From Aeromicrobium sp. (GTDB taxonomy: Bacteria; Actinomycetota; Coriobacteriia; Anaerosomatales; Anaerosomataceae): a stretch of 64,000 nt of DNA. Under the pieces are notes generated by a model that was not told the origin of the DNA, did no database searches, and saw nothing but the letters and a program-made list of their open reading frames with translations. Below are positions 1-8,865 of this stretch, one piece after another; within the stretch, counting starts at the first letter, position 1; each line of letters opens with the position of its first letter. The DNA lies in NCBI GenBank assembly GCA_015351705.1, contig JADIIM010000037.1, positions 62,001 to 126,000 on the forward strand, written 5' to 3'. The position numbers and the translations under genes were made by a program.

Positions 1-62
1 TGATGGGCCGCTCGGCGGCCGATGAGCTGCACGGACTCGGGCTGATCGAGGACGGGGAGTGA
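1..62 (+). CDS. C-terminal end of an unidentified protein (cut by window start)
   Basis: The frame that ends with TGA at 60-62 is open back to the window edge and encodes about 19 residues ending in LGLIEDGE. This is too little to identify a family. The stop overlaps a possible GTG start of rpe (GTGA at 59-62), so the gene probably belongs to the same transcription unit as rpe. That the frame is real is inferred from this overlap and from the Shine-Dalgarno-like GGGGAG just before the stop, which would serve rpe. Confidence 0.4.
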   Translation, partial: MGRSAADELHGLGLIEDGE

Positions 63-67
63 GCGCA

Positions 68-742
68 ATGGCGAACGAACTGTACATTGCGCCCTCGATC
101 CTCTCGGCGGACTTCACCCGTCTTGCCGAGGAGGTCGCGCTCGTCGAGGCGGCCGGTGCTGACTTCGTCCACGTCGACGTCATGGACGGCCACTTCGTGC
201 CCAACCTCACCATCGGCCCGCCGGTCGTCCGCGCGCTCAAGCGGATCGCGACGCGGCCACTGGACGTGCACCTGATGGTTTCGGACCCCGACCGCACCGC
301 ACAGTGGTACGTCGAAGCCGGGGCCGACGTGGTGACCGTCCACGTGGAGGCTGCCACCCACCTGCACCGCACCGTCCAGGCCATCCGCGACGGCGGCGTG
401 AGCCCGGGCGTCACGTTGAACCCGGCCACCCCGGCGAGTGCCATCGCCGAGATCGTCCCGTACGTCGATCTGATCCTTGTGATGAGCGTGAACCCGGGAT
501 TCGGCGGACAGGCGTTCATCGAGTCGTCGGTCGCCAAGATCGCCGAGATCAGACGGATGTGCTCGGAGCGTGGGGTCTGTCCCCGCATCGAGGTCGACGG
601 CGGCATCGACCCGTCCACCGCGCCTCGCGTGGTCGCGGCGGGAGCAGACACGCTCGTTGCCGGCAACGCGATCTTCGGCCATGACGATCCGGCATCGGCG
701 CTTGCCGAGCTCAGGAGGAGCGCGCAGGCGCGCATGGTGTAG
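68..742 (+). CDS. rpe: Ribulose-phosphate 3-epimerase
   Basis: Interconverts ribulose-5-phosphate and xylulose-5-phosphate in the cytoplasmic pentose phosphate pathway. The protein is about 224 residues, the normal family length, and starts with the hallmark IAPSILSADF. Metal-binding residues are visible as H35 and D37 in the VHVDVMDGHFVPN motif and H68 in DVHLM; the EVDGGI motif near residue 176 supplies the last acidic ligand. ATG at 68 is preferred because GGGGAG (54-59) lies 8 bases upstream. A GTG at 59 overlapping the previous stop would add three residues. Ribulose-5-phosphate is also the substrate of RibB, so its position directly before the riboflavin operon fits metabolically, although the FMN riboswitch separates the two. 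Confidence 0.95.
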   Translation: MANELYIAPSILSADFTRLAEEVALVEAAGADFVHVDVMDGHFVPNLTIGPPVVRALKRIATRPLDVHLMVSDPDRTAQWYVEAGADVVTVHVEAATHLHRTVQAIRDGGVSPGVTLNPATPASAIAEIVPYVDLILVMSVNPGFGGQAFIESSVAKIAEIRRMCSERGVCPRIEVDGGIDPSTAPRVVAAGADTLVAGNAIFGHDDPASALAELRRSAQARMV

Positions 743-758
743 ACTACGCAGAGCGACT

Positions 759-872
759 TTCTTCAGGGCGGGGTGCGATTCCCCACCGGCGGTGACAGCC
801 CGCGAACCCCGACAGGGGCCGATCCGGTGAGATCCCGGAGCCGACAGTGACAGTCTGGATGGGAGAAGGAAG
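759..872 (+). ncRNA. FMN riboswitch (RFN element)
   Basis: The segment carries the conserved core: a GGGCGGGGTG-type 5' strand near 765-775, TTCCCCACCGGCGGT at about 779-793, ACAGCCCGCGA at 795-805, a GATCCGGTGAGA block near 821-832 and the closing GACAGT...GGATGGGAGAAGG to about 870. It lies directly upstream of ribD, the first gene of a full riboflavin operon. No rho-independent terminator is seen between the aptamer and the ATG at 882. The ribosome binding sequence (GAAGGAAGGG, about 865-874) overlaps the 3' end of the aptamer. Control of translation by hiding this site when FMN binds is therefore the likely mechanism, by inference. Confidence 0.93.
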
Positions 873-881
873 GGTACGTCC

Positions 882-2051
882 ATGCCGCTGTTCTCCGACC
901 CCTCGGTCGGGATAGCCGATCCGCTGCTGCGCCGCGCATACATCGTGGCCGAGCGCGGACGTGGCACCGTCAGCCCCAACCCGCTCGTGGGCTGTGTCGT
1001 CGCGCGCGACGGGCGCGTGGTCGCCGAGGGCCATCACGCCCGCGCCGGTGGCCCGCATGCCGAGGTGGTCGCGCTTGACGCCGCCGGTCCCGGGGCCCGT
1101 GGCGCCGACGTCTACGTCACGCTCGAGCCTTGCGACCACCATGGCCGCACCCCCCCGTGCACGGAGCGACTGCTCGCCGAGGGCGTCGCGAGTGTCACGA
1201 TCGGCATGCGAGACCCCGACACCTCGGTCTCCGGCGGTGGAGCGGAGCGCCTGGCCGCGGGAGGCGTCCGCGTGCGGTTCGCCGATGACCCCGGCCCGTT
1301 CCGCGCCCAGAACGAGGCGTGGCTCACGCGTCTCGTTCACCGGCGCCCGTTCGTGCGCGTCAAAGCGGCGCTCACCCTCGACGCCCGCCCGGCCCTGTCT
1401 GCAGGCACGCGCTCGGCGATCACCTCATCGGGCGGTCGCGACGTCACCATGCGTCTGCGTGCCGAGTCGACCGCGATCATGGTCGGTGCCGGCACGGTCG
1501 ACGTCGACGACCCGATCCTGACGGCACGAGGCCCCTTAGAAGAGCACGCCGCACGCACTCCGCGCCGGTACGTGCTCGCCCGCACGTCGCTACCCGCGCC
1601 CGGGGCCCGTGTGTTCCAGACACCTCCCGAGTGCGCGGCGGTGATCGCCTCGGGCGCCGCAGACCCAGACGCACTCGAGACCCTTCGCAACGCCGGGGTC
1701 CGGGTCATCGGGTATCCTGCCGATGGCGGCATCCTGGCCGCGCTCGAGGCGCTTGCGGCCGACGGCGTGGACGACGTCCTCGTCGAGCCCGGCCCCAGAC
1801 TCATGACGGCGCTGGTGGAGTCTGAAGTGATCGACGAACTCGTGACCATCACCGCCGGCGGGCTGGGCGGTGATGAGGCGCCTGCGTGGTACACGGGGCC
1901 GATCACCGGGGCTGCCGAGCGGCTCGTGCCGCTGTTCGTGCCGATCGAGTCCGGCATCGTCGGGACCGACGTCGTCACGGTGTGGCGCACGGTCGTCGGC
2001 TCGCCGTCAGGTATTGGAAAGGGGAGTGCGCTTCGATGTTCACTGGTCTGA
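882..2051 (+). CDS. ribD: Bifunctional riboflavin deaminase/reductase RibD
   Basis: Catalyses the second and third steps of riboflavin synthesis: deamination of the GTP-derived pyrimidine, then NADPH reduction of the ribosyl side chain. The N-terminal deaminase domain (about residues 12-130) has the zinc site H59-A-E61 and PCDHHGRTPPC with C84 and C93. The C-terminal reductase domain (about 150-370) contains the VKAALTLDA start and the VLVEPGP motif. The length of 389 residues is slightly above usual (about 360-380). It is the first gene behind the FMN riboswitch, and its last 16 bases overlap ribE, indicating translational coupling. Confidence 0.95.
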   Translation: MPLFSDPSVGIADPLLRRAYIVAERGRGTVSPNPLVGCVVARDGRVVAEGHHARAGGPHAEVVALDAAGPGARGADVYVTLEPCDHHGRTPPCTERLLAEGVASVTIGMRDPDTSVSGGGAERLAAGGVRVRFADDPGPFRAQNEAWLTRLVHRRPFVRVKAALTLDARPALSAGTRSAITSSGGRDVTMRLRAESTAIMVGAGTVDVDDPILTARGPLEEHAARTPRRYVLARTSLPAPGARVFQTPPECAAVIASGAADPDALETLRNAGVRVIGYPADGGILAALEALAADGVDDVLVEPGPRLMTALVESEVIDELVTITAGGLGGDEAPAWYTGPITGAAERLVPLFVPIESGIVGTDVVTVWRTVVGSPSGIGKGSALRCSLV

Positions 2052-2707
2052 TCGAGTGTGAGGGCGTCATCACGCGTGCGGAACGCACGGGTGGCGGGAT
2101 GCGGCTGGAGGTCTACTCGCCCGAGTTCGGTCGCGACATGGCGATCGGCGACTCCATCGCCGTGGACGGCGCATGTCTCACGGTCGTCAAGTTCATACGC
2201 GGTGCCTTCCTGGCCGACGTCTCCGCCGAGACGCTGGACCGGACGACCCTCGGCAGCCTGGCGCAGGGATCGAAGGTCAACCTTGAGCGCGCACTGAGGC
2301 TCTCGGACCGCCTGGGGGGCCACCTGGTGAGCGGGCACATCGACGGCGTCGGGCGGCTCGAGCTCAAGCAGCCCGCCGGCCGATTCACCGTCTACCAGTT
2401 CTGGGCCCCGCCGTCGGTCATGGAGTACGTGGTCGAGAAGGGGTCCGTCGCGGTGGACGGCATATCACTCACCGTCGCCAAGCTCGGCGCCGAGGGCTTC
2501 ACCGCTGCCGTCATCCCGCAGACGGAGTCGACGACAACGCTCAAAGACAAGCCCATCGGTGCTAGCGTGAATCTCGAGGCGGACGTACTCGGCAAGTATG
2601 TTAAGCGGTTCGTGGGCGCCTACCTCGGTGCGCCTGACGAGGCGGAACGACAGCCCCGTCGCGGCCTTGCCGACCTGTTGCGCGAGCTCTCCGACGGCGG
2701 GCGGTGA
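2036..2707 (+). CDS. ribE: Riboflavin synthase alpha chain
   Basis: Dismutates two molecules of 6,7-dimethyl-8-ribityllumazine to riboflavin plus the pyrimidine precursor. The protein has 223 residues and opens with the family signature MFTGLIE. It shows the internal duplication of the family: [14 protein letters not shown] (about 38-51) and its second copy [15 protein letters not shown] (about 135-149), each a lumazine-binding barrel. ATG at 2036 was chosen because MFTGLIE is invariant and GGGGAG lies about 10 bases upstream. The coding sequence starts inside the end of ribD and its stop overlaps the GTG of ribBA. Confidence 0.95.
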   Translation: MFTGLIECEGVITRAERTGGGMRLEVYSPEFGRDMAIGDSIAVDGACLTVVKFIRGAFLADVSAETLDRTTLGSLAQGSKVNLERALRLSDRLGGHLVSGHIDGVGRLELKQPAGRFTVYQFWAPPSVMEYVVEKGSVAVDGISLTVAKLGAEGFTAAVIPQTESTTTLKDKPIGASVNLEADVLGKYVKRFVGAYLGAPDEAERQPRRGLADLLRELSDGGR

Positions 2708-3933
2708 CCGGCGTGGCCGCACCGTTCTCCACGATCGAGGAAGCAGTCGCCGAGATTGCCGCGGGCCGGATGGTCATCGTCGTCGATGACGAGTCCCGGG
2801 AGAACGAGGGCGACTTCGTCATGGCCGCCGAGAAGGTCACCGCCGATGCGGTGAACTTCATGGCCACGCACGGCCGAGGGCTGATCTGTCTGCCGCTTAC
2901 CGGCGCGCGGATCGAGGAGCTGCGCATCCCGCCGATGTCGGACGTGAACACCTCCGAGCAGGGGACGGCGTTCCATGTCTCGATCGGCGCGAAGGGACGG
3001 ATCACCACCGGCATCAGTGCGTCGGACCGCGCTGCTACGATCCAGGCCGCGATCGATCCGCGCACGACTCCCGCGGACCTGTCGCGGCCGGGACACGTGT
3101 TCCCGCTGCGCGCACGAGACGGCGGGGTGCTTGAGCGGGCAGGCCACACCGAAGCCGCGGTCGACCTCGCCCGGCTTGCCGGCCTGTATCCGGCCGGCGT
3201 CATCTGCGAGATCATGAACGCCGACGGCACGATGGCGCGCCGCGCGGAACTTGAGCGGGTCGCCGCCGACCACGGCCTGCTCATGGTCACCGTGGAGGAC
3301 CTGATCCGGTACCGGCGCCGGACCGAACGGCTCGTCGAGCGTGTCGCCGAGGTGAAGATGCCCACGGTGTTCGGTATGTTCACTGCCTACGGATACCGCT
3401 CGATGCTTGACGACTCCACGCACATCGCGCTGGTCGCAGGGGATGTTGCGGGAGCGAGCGACGTGCTGGTGCGCGTGCACTCCGAGTGTCTCACCGGCGA
3501 CGTGTTCCACTCCCTGCGCTGCGACTGCGGAGATCAGCTCGAAGAAGCGATGCGTCGCGTCCAGGACGAGGGTCGGGGGGTGGTGCTCTACCTCCAGGGC
3601 CACGAGGGGCGCGGCATCGGCCTCGCAAACAAGCTCAAGGCCTACGTCCTCCAGGAGCACGGCGCCGACACGGTCGAAGCAAACGAAGCACTCGGGTTCC
3701 CTGCCGACCTACGTGACTACGGCATCGGTGCGCAGATCCTGGCGGACCTCGGACTTACCAGCGTGCGGCTCCTCACGAACAACCCCAAGAAGCTCATCGG
3801 GCTGGAGGGTTACGGACTGACGGTCACCGAGCAGGTCGCCCTGCAGGTGAGCTGTAAGCCCGAGAACATCACGTATCTGCGCACCAAGAAGGAGAAGCTC
3901 GCCCATCGGCTCGACCTGCCTGAGGAGCAGTGA
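2704..3933 (+). CDS. ribBA: Bifunctional DHBP synthase / GTP cyclohydrolase II
   Basis: Supplies both riboflavin precursors: dihydroxybutanone phosphate from ribulose-5-phosphate (N-terminal half) and the pyrimidine from GTP (C-terminal half). The RibB half (about 1-205) has the acidic metal motif with E33 and D37 (RENEGD). The RibA half (about 210-400) has the zinc cysteines C262, C273 and C275 and the GHEGRGIGL motif. Both halves look intact, unlike some paralogues in which one half is dead. It starts with GTG in a GTGA overlap with ribE. Confidence 0.95.
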   Translation: MTGVAAPFSTIEEAVAEIAAGRMVIVVDDESRENEGDFVMAAEKVTADAVNFMATHGRGLICLPLTGARIEELRIPPMSDVNTSEQGTAFHVSIGAKGRITTGISASDRAATIQAAIDPRTTPADLSRPGHVFPLRARDGGVLERAGHTEAAVDLARLAGLYPAGVICEIMNADGTMARRAELERVAADHGLLMVTVEDLIRYRRRTERLVERVAEVKMPTVFGMFTAYGYRSMLDDSTHIALVAGDVAGASDVLVRVHSECLTGDVFHSLRCDCGDQLEEAMRRVQDEGRGVVLYLQGHEGRGIGLANKLKAYVLQEHGADTVEANEALGFPADLRDYGIGAQILADLGLTSVRLLTNNPKKLIGLEGYGLTVTEQVALQVSCKPENITYLRTKKEKLAHRLDLPEEQ

Positions 3934-3960
3934 GCCGAGGACTCGGAAAGGAGGCCGGTT

Positions 3961-4422
3961 ATGGCCACGTACGAAGGTGATCTGATCGGAACCGGTTTGA
4001 AGGTGGGCATCTGTGTGAGCCGGTTCAACGAACTGCTGTCGTCGCGTCTGGTGGGCGGTGCTACCGACGGGCTCACGCGTCACGGCGTCGCGGCTGGTGA
4101 TATCGACATCGCGTGGGTGCCGGGCGCCTTTGAGATCCCGCTCGTCGCTCAGAAGATGGCACGCTCAGGCTCGTACGACGTCGTCCTGGCGCTTGGCGTG
4201 GTGATCCGCGGAGGAACTCCGCACTTCGAGTATGTCGCCGCAGAGGTCTCCAAGGGCATCGCCAAGATCTCACTCGACAGCGGCGTGCCGGTCATGTTCG
4301 GCATCATCACCGCGGACACCATCGAGCAGGCGGTGGAGCGGGCGGGGACGAAGCACGGGAACAAGGGCTGGGATGCGGCGCTTGCCGGTATCGAGACGGT
4401 GAAGGTGCTCAAGGCCCTCTAG
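3961..4422 (+). CDS. ribH: 6,7-dimethyl-8-ribityllumazine synthase
   Basis: Condenses the pyrimidine with dihydroxybutanone phosphate to lumazine, the substrate of RibE. The protein has 153 residues, typical for icosahedral lumazine synthases. Visible motifs are the substrate-binding SRFNE near the N terminus, GAFEIPL, and GGTPHFEYV with the catalytic histidine H88. An AAAGGAGG site precedes the ATG by about 5 bases. It is the last gene of the rib operon, 27 bases after ribBA. Confidence 0.95.
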   Translation: MATYEGDLIGTGLKVGICVSRFNELLSSRLVGGATDGLTRHGVAAGDIDIAWVPGAFEIPLVAQKMARSGSYDVVLALGVVIRGGTPHFEYVAAEVSKGIAKISLDSGVPVMFGIITADTIEQAVERAGTKHGNKGWDAALAGIETVKVLKAL

Positions 4423-4706
4423 GCCCGGACGCGAGGGCGCCCGGCGCACCGTTTCCGGCGACCGGGCGTCCTACTGGGCTATCCAGTGGGTTCTCGCCAC
4501 CCTGTGGCTATCAACCGTGGATGTCCTGTCCTTTGGCTCGCGGGGCCTGGCCCCGGCGAGGGAACGTCACCATAGCACTCGGCCATGTCCCGGACAAGAG
4601 ACCGTCTGTTCGATTCGACGAGCGGTAGCCAGCCGGAGGCCGACGGCGCGCTTCACGGGAAGACCGGCGCGGGGTACCCTGGTACGGAACTCGGCCCTGA
4701 GGAGGT
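4423..4706. other. Intergenic region after the rib operon with three hairpins
   Basis: No convincing gene. Three inverted repeats are visible: CGCCCGG (4438-4444) with CCGGGCG (4462-4468); ACTGG (4473-4477) with CCAGT (4483-4487); and CTCGC-GGGGCC (4537-4546) with its complement ending at 4560. None is followed by a clear T-run, so these are weak terminator candidates for the rib operon. AGGAGG at 4700-4705 belongs to the next gene. Confidence 0.4.
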
Positions 4707-4712
4707 ATGGAC

Positions 4713-5381
4713 ATGCCCGACGACATCCAGCGCGACCGGCACTCCGTGCTCGAGGTCTTCGGGCTGAAGCTCGAGGTCAGTAATCCGCGACTCGCCGAGT
4801 TGCTGACCATGGATGCCGGCGACGCGCTCACGAGCGACGTCAAGGACATCTTCGGCGGCCCGATCGACCGTGAGGTCTTCGAGCAAGGGGCGCCGGAGGC
4901 GATGCTCACCACTACGACCCCGCGTGACAACCACGCCGAGATGGAACGGCGTCGATTCCGTGCCCGCGCCGAGGTTGTCGGCAACAGACTCGGGTTCGAC
5001 GTGCGGTCGGACGGGACGTGGACCTCACCGACGGGCGTCGAGATCTACACGCGAACGGTCGAGCGTCCGTTGTCGCTCGCCGCGGCGGTCCACTTCGTCT
5101 CCGAGGTCGCCGCTCTCGAGCGTCCGGAGTCCGAGCATTCGGTCTTGTTCGTCGTCGACAGCCAGCAGACCGCCGACGTCTTCAAGGTCGCGATCCGGCA
5201 GCGCAAGCTCTATCACCTGATGCGCACGGCGACCGCCGACAGTCTCGACGAGCTTGCCGACATCATGGGTCGCGGTGTCGTGGACCACCGTCGCGTCGTC
5301 GTCCTCCTCGCGCCGGTCGCCGACATCGATGTCGGCGAGATGCTCTCGGTCATCCACGCGAACCAGGGTGACGTGCTGTGA
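4713..5381 (+). CDS. Hypothetical protein, unknown family
   Basis: About 222 residues, probably cytoplasmic; I see no signal peptide or membrane segment and do not recognise the family. The N-terminal part is acidic and mixed (HSVLEVFGLKLEV). The C-terminal half alternates hydrophobic strands and helices: VLFVVDSQQTADVFKVAIRQ, then RVVVLLAPVADIDVGEML. This would suit a small alpha/beta fold resembling a nucleotide- or ligand-binding domain, but that is only inference. ATG at 4713 is preferred to 4707 because AGGAGG (4700-4705) is 7 bases from 4713 and only 1 base from 4707. Its stop overlaps the GTG of the PHP phosphatase gene, so the two are co-translated. Confidence 0.75.
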   Translation: MPDDIQRDRHSVLEVFGLKLEVSNPRLAELLTMDAGDALTSDVKDIFGGPIDREVFEQGAPEAMLTTTTPRDNHAEMERRRFRARAEVVGNRLGFDVRSDGTWTSPTGVEIYTRTVERPLSLAAAVHFVSEVAALERPESEHSVLFVVDSQQTADVFKVAIRQRKLYHLMRTATADSLDELADIMGRGVVDHRRVVVLLAPVADIDVGEMLSVIHANQGDVL

Positions 5382-6196
5382 TCGACCTCCACGTGCACAC
5401 CTGGCGGTGTCGCCACGCCACCGGGGAGGTAGGGGACTACGTGGCCGCGGCGATACAGGCAGGTGTGCGCACACTCGCGATCACCGAGCACATGCCGCTT
5501 GCGCCGGCGCTCATGGCGATCCCCGGCGCGGCTGGCTACGCCATGCCGGCAGCCGAGCTTCCCGAGTACGTCACCGAGATCACCGGCCGCAGGGAGTGCG
5601 CCGCGGATCGGGGTGTCGAGCTGCTACTCGGCATCGAAGCGGACCTCGTCCCTGAGTCGTTCGACCACGTTCGAGAGGTGCTGGCAGCCCATCCGTTCGA
5701 CGTCGTGCTCGGCTCCGTACACTTCATCGACGGCTGGGCGTTCGACGATCCTGAGCGTGCCGACGGCTATGCGGGTCGCGACATCGACGCCATGTGGGAA
5801 CGCTACTTCGCGGACGTCGTGACCGCAGCGCGAACCGGCCTTGCCGACGTCATCGGCCATATCGACCTGGTCAAGAAGTTCGGATACCGGCCCAATGGTC
5901 CGAGTGGCGCGCTGTACCACGATCTGGCGTGTGCGCTTGCCGAGACGGGTGTGGCCGTCGAGGTCAACACCGCGGGACTGCGCAAGCCGTGCGCGGAGAT
6001 CTACCCGGGAGACGAGCTTCTCGCGGCCCTGTCCGCCGCCGGGGTGCCCGTGACCATCGGGTCAGACGCCCATGCGCCCTCCGAGGTGGGTTATGGCGCT
6101 GTCGCAGCGATCACCGCGCTCGAACGGGCGGGGTACCGTTCGGCGCTCGTCTTCCGGCAGCGTGTGCCCGAGGAGGTCGCCCTCGATGATCTCTGA
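5378..6196 (+). CDS. PHP-domain phosphatase, HisJ (histidinol-phosphatase) family
   Basis: A metal-dependent PHP hydrolase of 272 residues. N-terminal metal motif DLHVHT (H5 and H7), ITEH near residue 36, a GSVHF-like motif near 112, GHIDLVKKFG near 161, and the closing GSDAHAP near 228 are all in place, so it should be active. HisJ-type members dephosphorylate histidinol phosphate, but no other histidine gene is nearby, so the substrate could be another small phosphate ester. The GTG start overlaps the preceding stop (GTGA), and the end overlaps the Nif3-family gene. Confidence 0.85.
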   Translation: MIDLHVHTWRCRHATGEVGDYVAAAIQAGVRTLAITEHMPLAPALMAIPGAAGYAMPAAELPEYVTEITGRRECAADRGVELLLGIEADLVPESFDHVREVLAAHPFDVVLGSVHFIDGWAFDDPERADGYAGRDIDAMWERYFADVVTAARTGLADVIGHIDLVKKFGYRPNGPSGALYHDLACALAETGVAVEVNTAGLRKPCAEIYPGDELLAALSAAGVPVTIGSDAHAPSEVGYGAVAAITALERAGYRSALVFRQRVPEEVALDDL

Positions 6197-7292
6197 GCGC
6201 GCGAGGCCCGTCGTCGGCGACGTAGTGCGTGTGCTGTCCGACGCGTATCCGCTCGGTACTGCCGAGCCGTGGGACAGGGTTGGTCTGATCGTCGGCGACC
6301 CCGCGTTGGTGGCTACCGGCGTACTGGTGACGCTGGACGCCACTGCCGAGGCTGTCGCCCGCGCAGTCGCCGCTGGTGCGAACGTCCTTGTCACGCACCA
6401 CCCGCCGTACCTTGAACCGCCCGCATCACTCGCGCCCGGTCCCGGCGCGGCCGGTGCCGCCATGGCCGCCGCACAGGCCGGGGTTGCGCTCGTTGCGATG
6501 CACACGAACCTTGACGCCTCGGTAGAAGGCGCCGAAGCGCTGCCCCGGCTGCTGGGGTTCACGCCGGTCGAACCGGTACGACACACCCTTGAACAGGTCT
6601 CCGTGGTAGTGGCGTATGTCCCGGAGGCAGACGGCGAGACCGTCCGGCTCGCGATGATCGCCGCGGGCGCAGGGGAGATCGGTGCGTACACCGGCTGTGC
6701 CTTCACCGCTCCCGGAACCGGACACTTCCACCCCGGTACTGCCGCACGACCGGTTGTTGCGGCGCGCACCGAGGGCGTTGCCGAGGTGCGTGTGGAGATG
6801 GTGGCGCCGCGGCATAGGGTGCCCGAAGTGCTGGCAGCCGCGCGCGCTGCACACCCCTACGAGGAGCCCGTACTGCTCGCCGTCGACGCCGTTCGAGGCC
6901 TCGCGGACATCGGCCTCGGCAGGATCTGCACATGGCGAGAGGGCGTCACTGTCCGCGATGCGGCCGTGCACGTGTCCCGCACACTCGGCGTGGGCGTCCG
7001 CGTCCATGGCCTCGCGACGGCGGCCGTCTCCCGCATCGCGGTGGCGGGCGGGTCGGCAGGCTCCCTCGTCCCGTCGCTTGTGGGCCGTGCGGACGTCCTG
7101 GTCGCCGGCGAGGTGCGCTATCATGACGCACTGGACGCCATGGCAGCGGGTATCGCGGTGATCGAGGCCGGACATGACTCCACCGAGTTTGCGCTGGTCG
7201 GGCTGCTCGCCCAGACCCTCGCCAACGGGCTTCCAACGCTTCGCGTCGTGACCGAACTCGAACAGACCGCCACGTGGACGCTGGAGGCATGA
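6186..7292 (+). CDS. Nif3-like dinuclear metal centre protein
   Basis: A member of the Nif3/YbgI/YqfO family (368 residues), a ring-forming protein with a two-metal site whose biochemical role is unsettled; some members have been linked to GTP cyclohydrolase 1 type 2 or metal handling. Metal motif LVTHHPPYL (about residues 62-70) and the late GHDSTE near 330 are present. The length and the central insert (about 135-230, ending HPYEEPVLLAVD) match the longer YqfO-type form with a PII-like middle domain. ATG at 6186 begins within the last codons of the phosphatase gene. Confidence 0.9.
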   Translation: MISERARPVVGDVVRVLSDAYPLGTAEPWDRVGLIVGDPALVATGVLVTLDATAEAVARAVAAGANVLVTHHPPYLEPPASLAPGPGAAGAAMAAAQAGVALVAMHTNLDASVEGAEALPRLLGFTPVEPVRHTLEQVSVVVAYVPEADGETVRLAMIAAGAGEIGAYTGCAFTAPGTGHFHPGTAARPVVAARTEGVAEVRVEMVAPRHRVPEVLAAARAAHPYEEPVLLAVDAVRGLADIGLGRICTWREGVTVRDAAVHVSRTLGVGVRVHGLATAAVSRIAVAGGSAGSLVPSLVGRADVLVAGEVRYHDALDAMAAGIAVIEAGHDSTEFALVGLLAQTLANGLPTLRVVTELEQTATWTLEA

Positions 7293-8015
7293 ATGACCGA
7301 CGGTGAGATCCTGCTTGCACTCGGCGAGCGTGACCTTGAGATCATGCGTGCTGAGCGCGCGCTCGATGAGCTGCCTGAGAAGACAGCCATCCTGAAGCTG
7401 CGGCACCGGATCGCGGAGATCGAACGTGCCCGCGAACAGGCGGACGCGTACTGCAGGAAGGCCGACTCGCTCGTCTCCCGCGCACAGGATGAGGCTGCGA
7501 GCGTCCAGGACAAGGCCGCTTCTGAGCAGGAGAAGGTACTCTCCGGCCAGGTGACCAACCCCAAGGAGTTGCAGAACCTCACCCGGGAGATCGCTGCCCT
7601 TGAGCGCAGACGCGACGCTCTCGAGCACGAAGCACTCGGACTGATGGAGAAGGCCGAGGCGGGTCGCGGGCAGCTCGCCAAGGTAGATGCTGCACTCGCC
7701 GAGGGACGGTCGAAGGAGGCCGCGCTCATCGAGCGGTTCAAGGAACGAGGCGGGCAGCTCCAGCACGAGACCGACCGGCTCCGCGCTGAGCGTGACGCCC
7801 TCGGCAAGCGATTGCCTGCTGACGTGCTCGCGCGATACGAGGCGGCCCGTGCGTCGAAGCACGGGATCGGGGTCGGGCGGCTTGCCAACGGCGTCTGCAG
7901 CGCGTGTCGCACGCAGCTTCCCGCTGACCGCACGCAGTCGCTCGCGCAGGGCCCCGAGATCGCCGAGTGTCCGAACTGCCGCCGCGTTCTCGTCGTTGGG
8001 GCCGAGTCCACGTGA
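7293..8015 (+). CDS. Coiled-coil zinc-ribbon protein (CdsZ-like)
   Basis: 240 residues. About 20-180 form a long charged coiled-coil hairpin rich in E, R, K, A and L. A C-terminal zinc ribbon has C202-x2-C205 and C226-x2-C229. This architecture (formerly DUF164) is common in Actinobacteria beside Nif3-family and RNase H genes, exactly as here. Family members have been called CdsZ and proposed to act in zinc-ribbon-type nucleic acid or ribosome processes; the function of this one is not evident from the sequence. The ATG directly follows the stop of the Nif3-like gene. Confidence 0.85.
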   Translation: MTDGEILLALGERDLEIMRAERALDELPEKTAILKLRHRIAEIERAREQADAYCRKADSLVSRAQDEAASVQDKAASEQEKVLSGQVTNPKELQNLTREIAALERRRDALEHEALGLMEKAEAGRGQLAKVDAALAEGRSKEAALIERFKERGGQLQHETDRLRAERDALGKRLPADVLARYEAARASKHGIGVGRLANGVCSACRTQLPADRTQSLAQGPEIAECPNCRRVLVVGAEST

Positions 8016-8476
8016 GCGACGCATGGGTCGTGAACACCGACGGGGGAGCGCGTGGCAACCCGGGACCGGGCGGCGTCGGCATCGTCGTGCGCTCACCTGA
8101 CGGCGTCGTCGCGTGTCAGGGTGGAGCATTCCTCGGCACGGTCACGAACAACGTCGCCGAGTACGAGGCCGTCATCTGGGGTCTGCGCGCGGCACGTGCG
8201 CTCGGCGCGCAGACTGTCGAGTTGCGGTCCGACAGCGAGCTCGTCGTGCGCCAGCTCACCGGCGTGTATCGCGTGAAGAACCAGGGACTCCTGCCGCTGT
8301 TCCGGGAGGCACAACGGCTGATCGGTCTGCTCTCGCACGTTGACATCATCCACGTGCGCCGTGAGCTGAACCGCGAGGCGGACGCACTCGCCAACGAGGC
8401 GATGGATGCGCGTGAGACCGTCGGGGACGCGCCCGAACCACCCTGCGGGGCACCTGATACGCTGTTCGGAGACTGA
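8012..8476 (+). CDS. Ribonuclease HI family protein
   Basis: Degrades the RNA strand of RNA-DNA hybrids. The 154-residue protein is a stand-alone RNase H domain of the RnhA/RNase H-like type: NTDGGARGNPGPGG with the first catalytic Asp, NVAEYEA with the Glu, LRSDSELV with the second Asp and NREADALAN with the last Asp. Many mycobacterial relatives carry a C-terminal phosphatase domain (RnhC); here it is missing. The GTG at 8012 overlaps the stop of the zinc-ribbon gene (GTGA), giving tight coupling. Confidence 0.9.
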   Translation: MSDAWVVNTDGGARGNPGPGGVGIVVRSPDGVVACQGGAFLGTVTNNVAEYEAVIWGLRAARALGAQTVELRSDSELVVRQLTGVYRVKNQGLLPLFREAQRLIGLLSHVDIIHVRRELNREADALANEAMDARETVGDAPEPPCGAPDTLFGD

Positions 8477-8493
8477 GTGGGAGGCGGAGAGTT

Positions 8494-8865
8494 GTGTACG
8501 ATCTGATGATCCGCGGACACTTCGACGCGGCGCACGCCTTGCACGGCTACCCGGGCGAATGCCGCAACCTCCACGGGCACACGTGGGATGTCGAGGTCGT
8601 CGTGCGTGGCACTGCGCTCGATGAGGTCGGCATCGTCTACGACTTCAAGACACTCAAAGACGACCTCGCCACGGTCCTCGGCCCACTCGATCACGCGTTC
8701 TTGAACGACATCCCACCGTTCGACACGCAGAATCCCACTGCCGAGAATCTGTCCCATCACATCTTCCATGCGCTCGCAGAGCGCGTTGGGAAGCAGGTGC
8801 GGGTGGTCGAGGTGTCGGTGTGGGAGTCGCCGATCGCACGCATCACATACCGGCCGGGGGAGTGA
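8494..8865 (+). CDS. queD: 6-carboxytetrahydropterin synthase QueD (PTPS family)
   Basis: A 123-residue T-fold protein converting dihydroneopterin triphosphate to 6-carboxytetrahydropterin, the entry to queuosine and other 7-deazapurines. Zinc ligands are H14 (in HFDAAHAL), H27 and H29. The catalytic motif is C23-x3-HGH, the arrangement of true QueD; the folate-type PTPS-III enzymes usually have Glu in place of this Cys. No queC, queE or queF is in the window, so the pathway assignment depends on genes elsewhere. GTG start with GGGAGG about 11 bases upstream. Confidence 0.9.
   Translation: MYDLMIRGHFDAAHALHGYPGECRNLHGHTWDVEVVVRGTALDEVGIVYDFKTLKDDLATVLGPLDHAFLNDIPPFDTQNPTAENLSHHIFHALAERVGKQVRVVEVSVWESPIARITYRPGE

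Noticed and set aside
5378-6196. Part of a histidine biosynthesis operon
   Set aside because: No other his gene is present; PHP phosphatases of this type act on various substrates.
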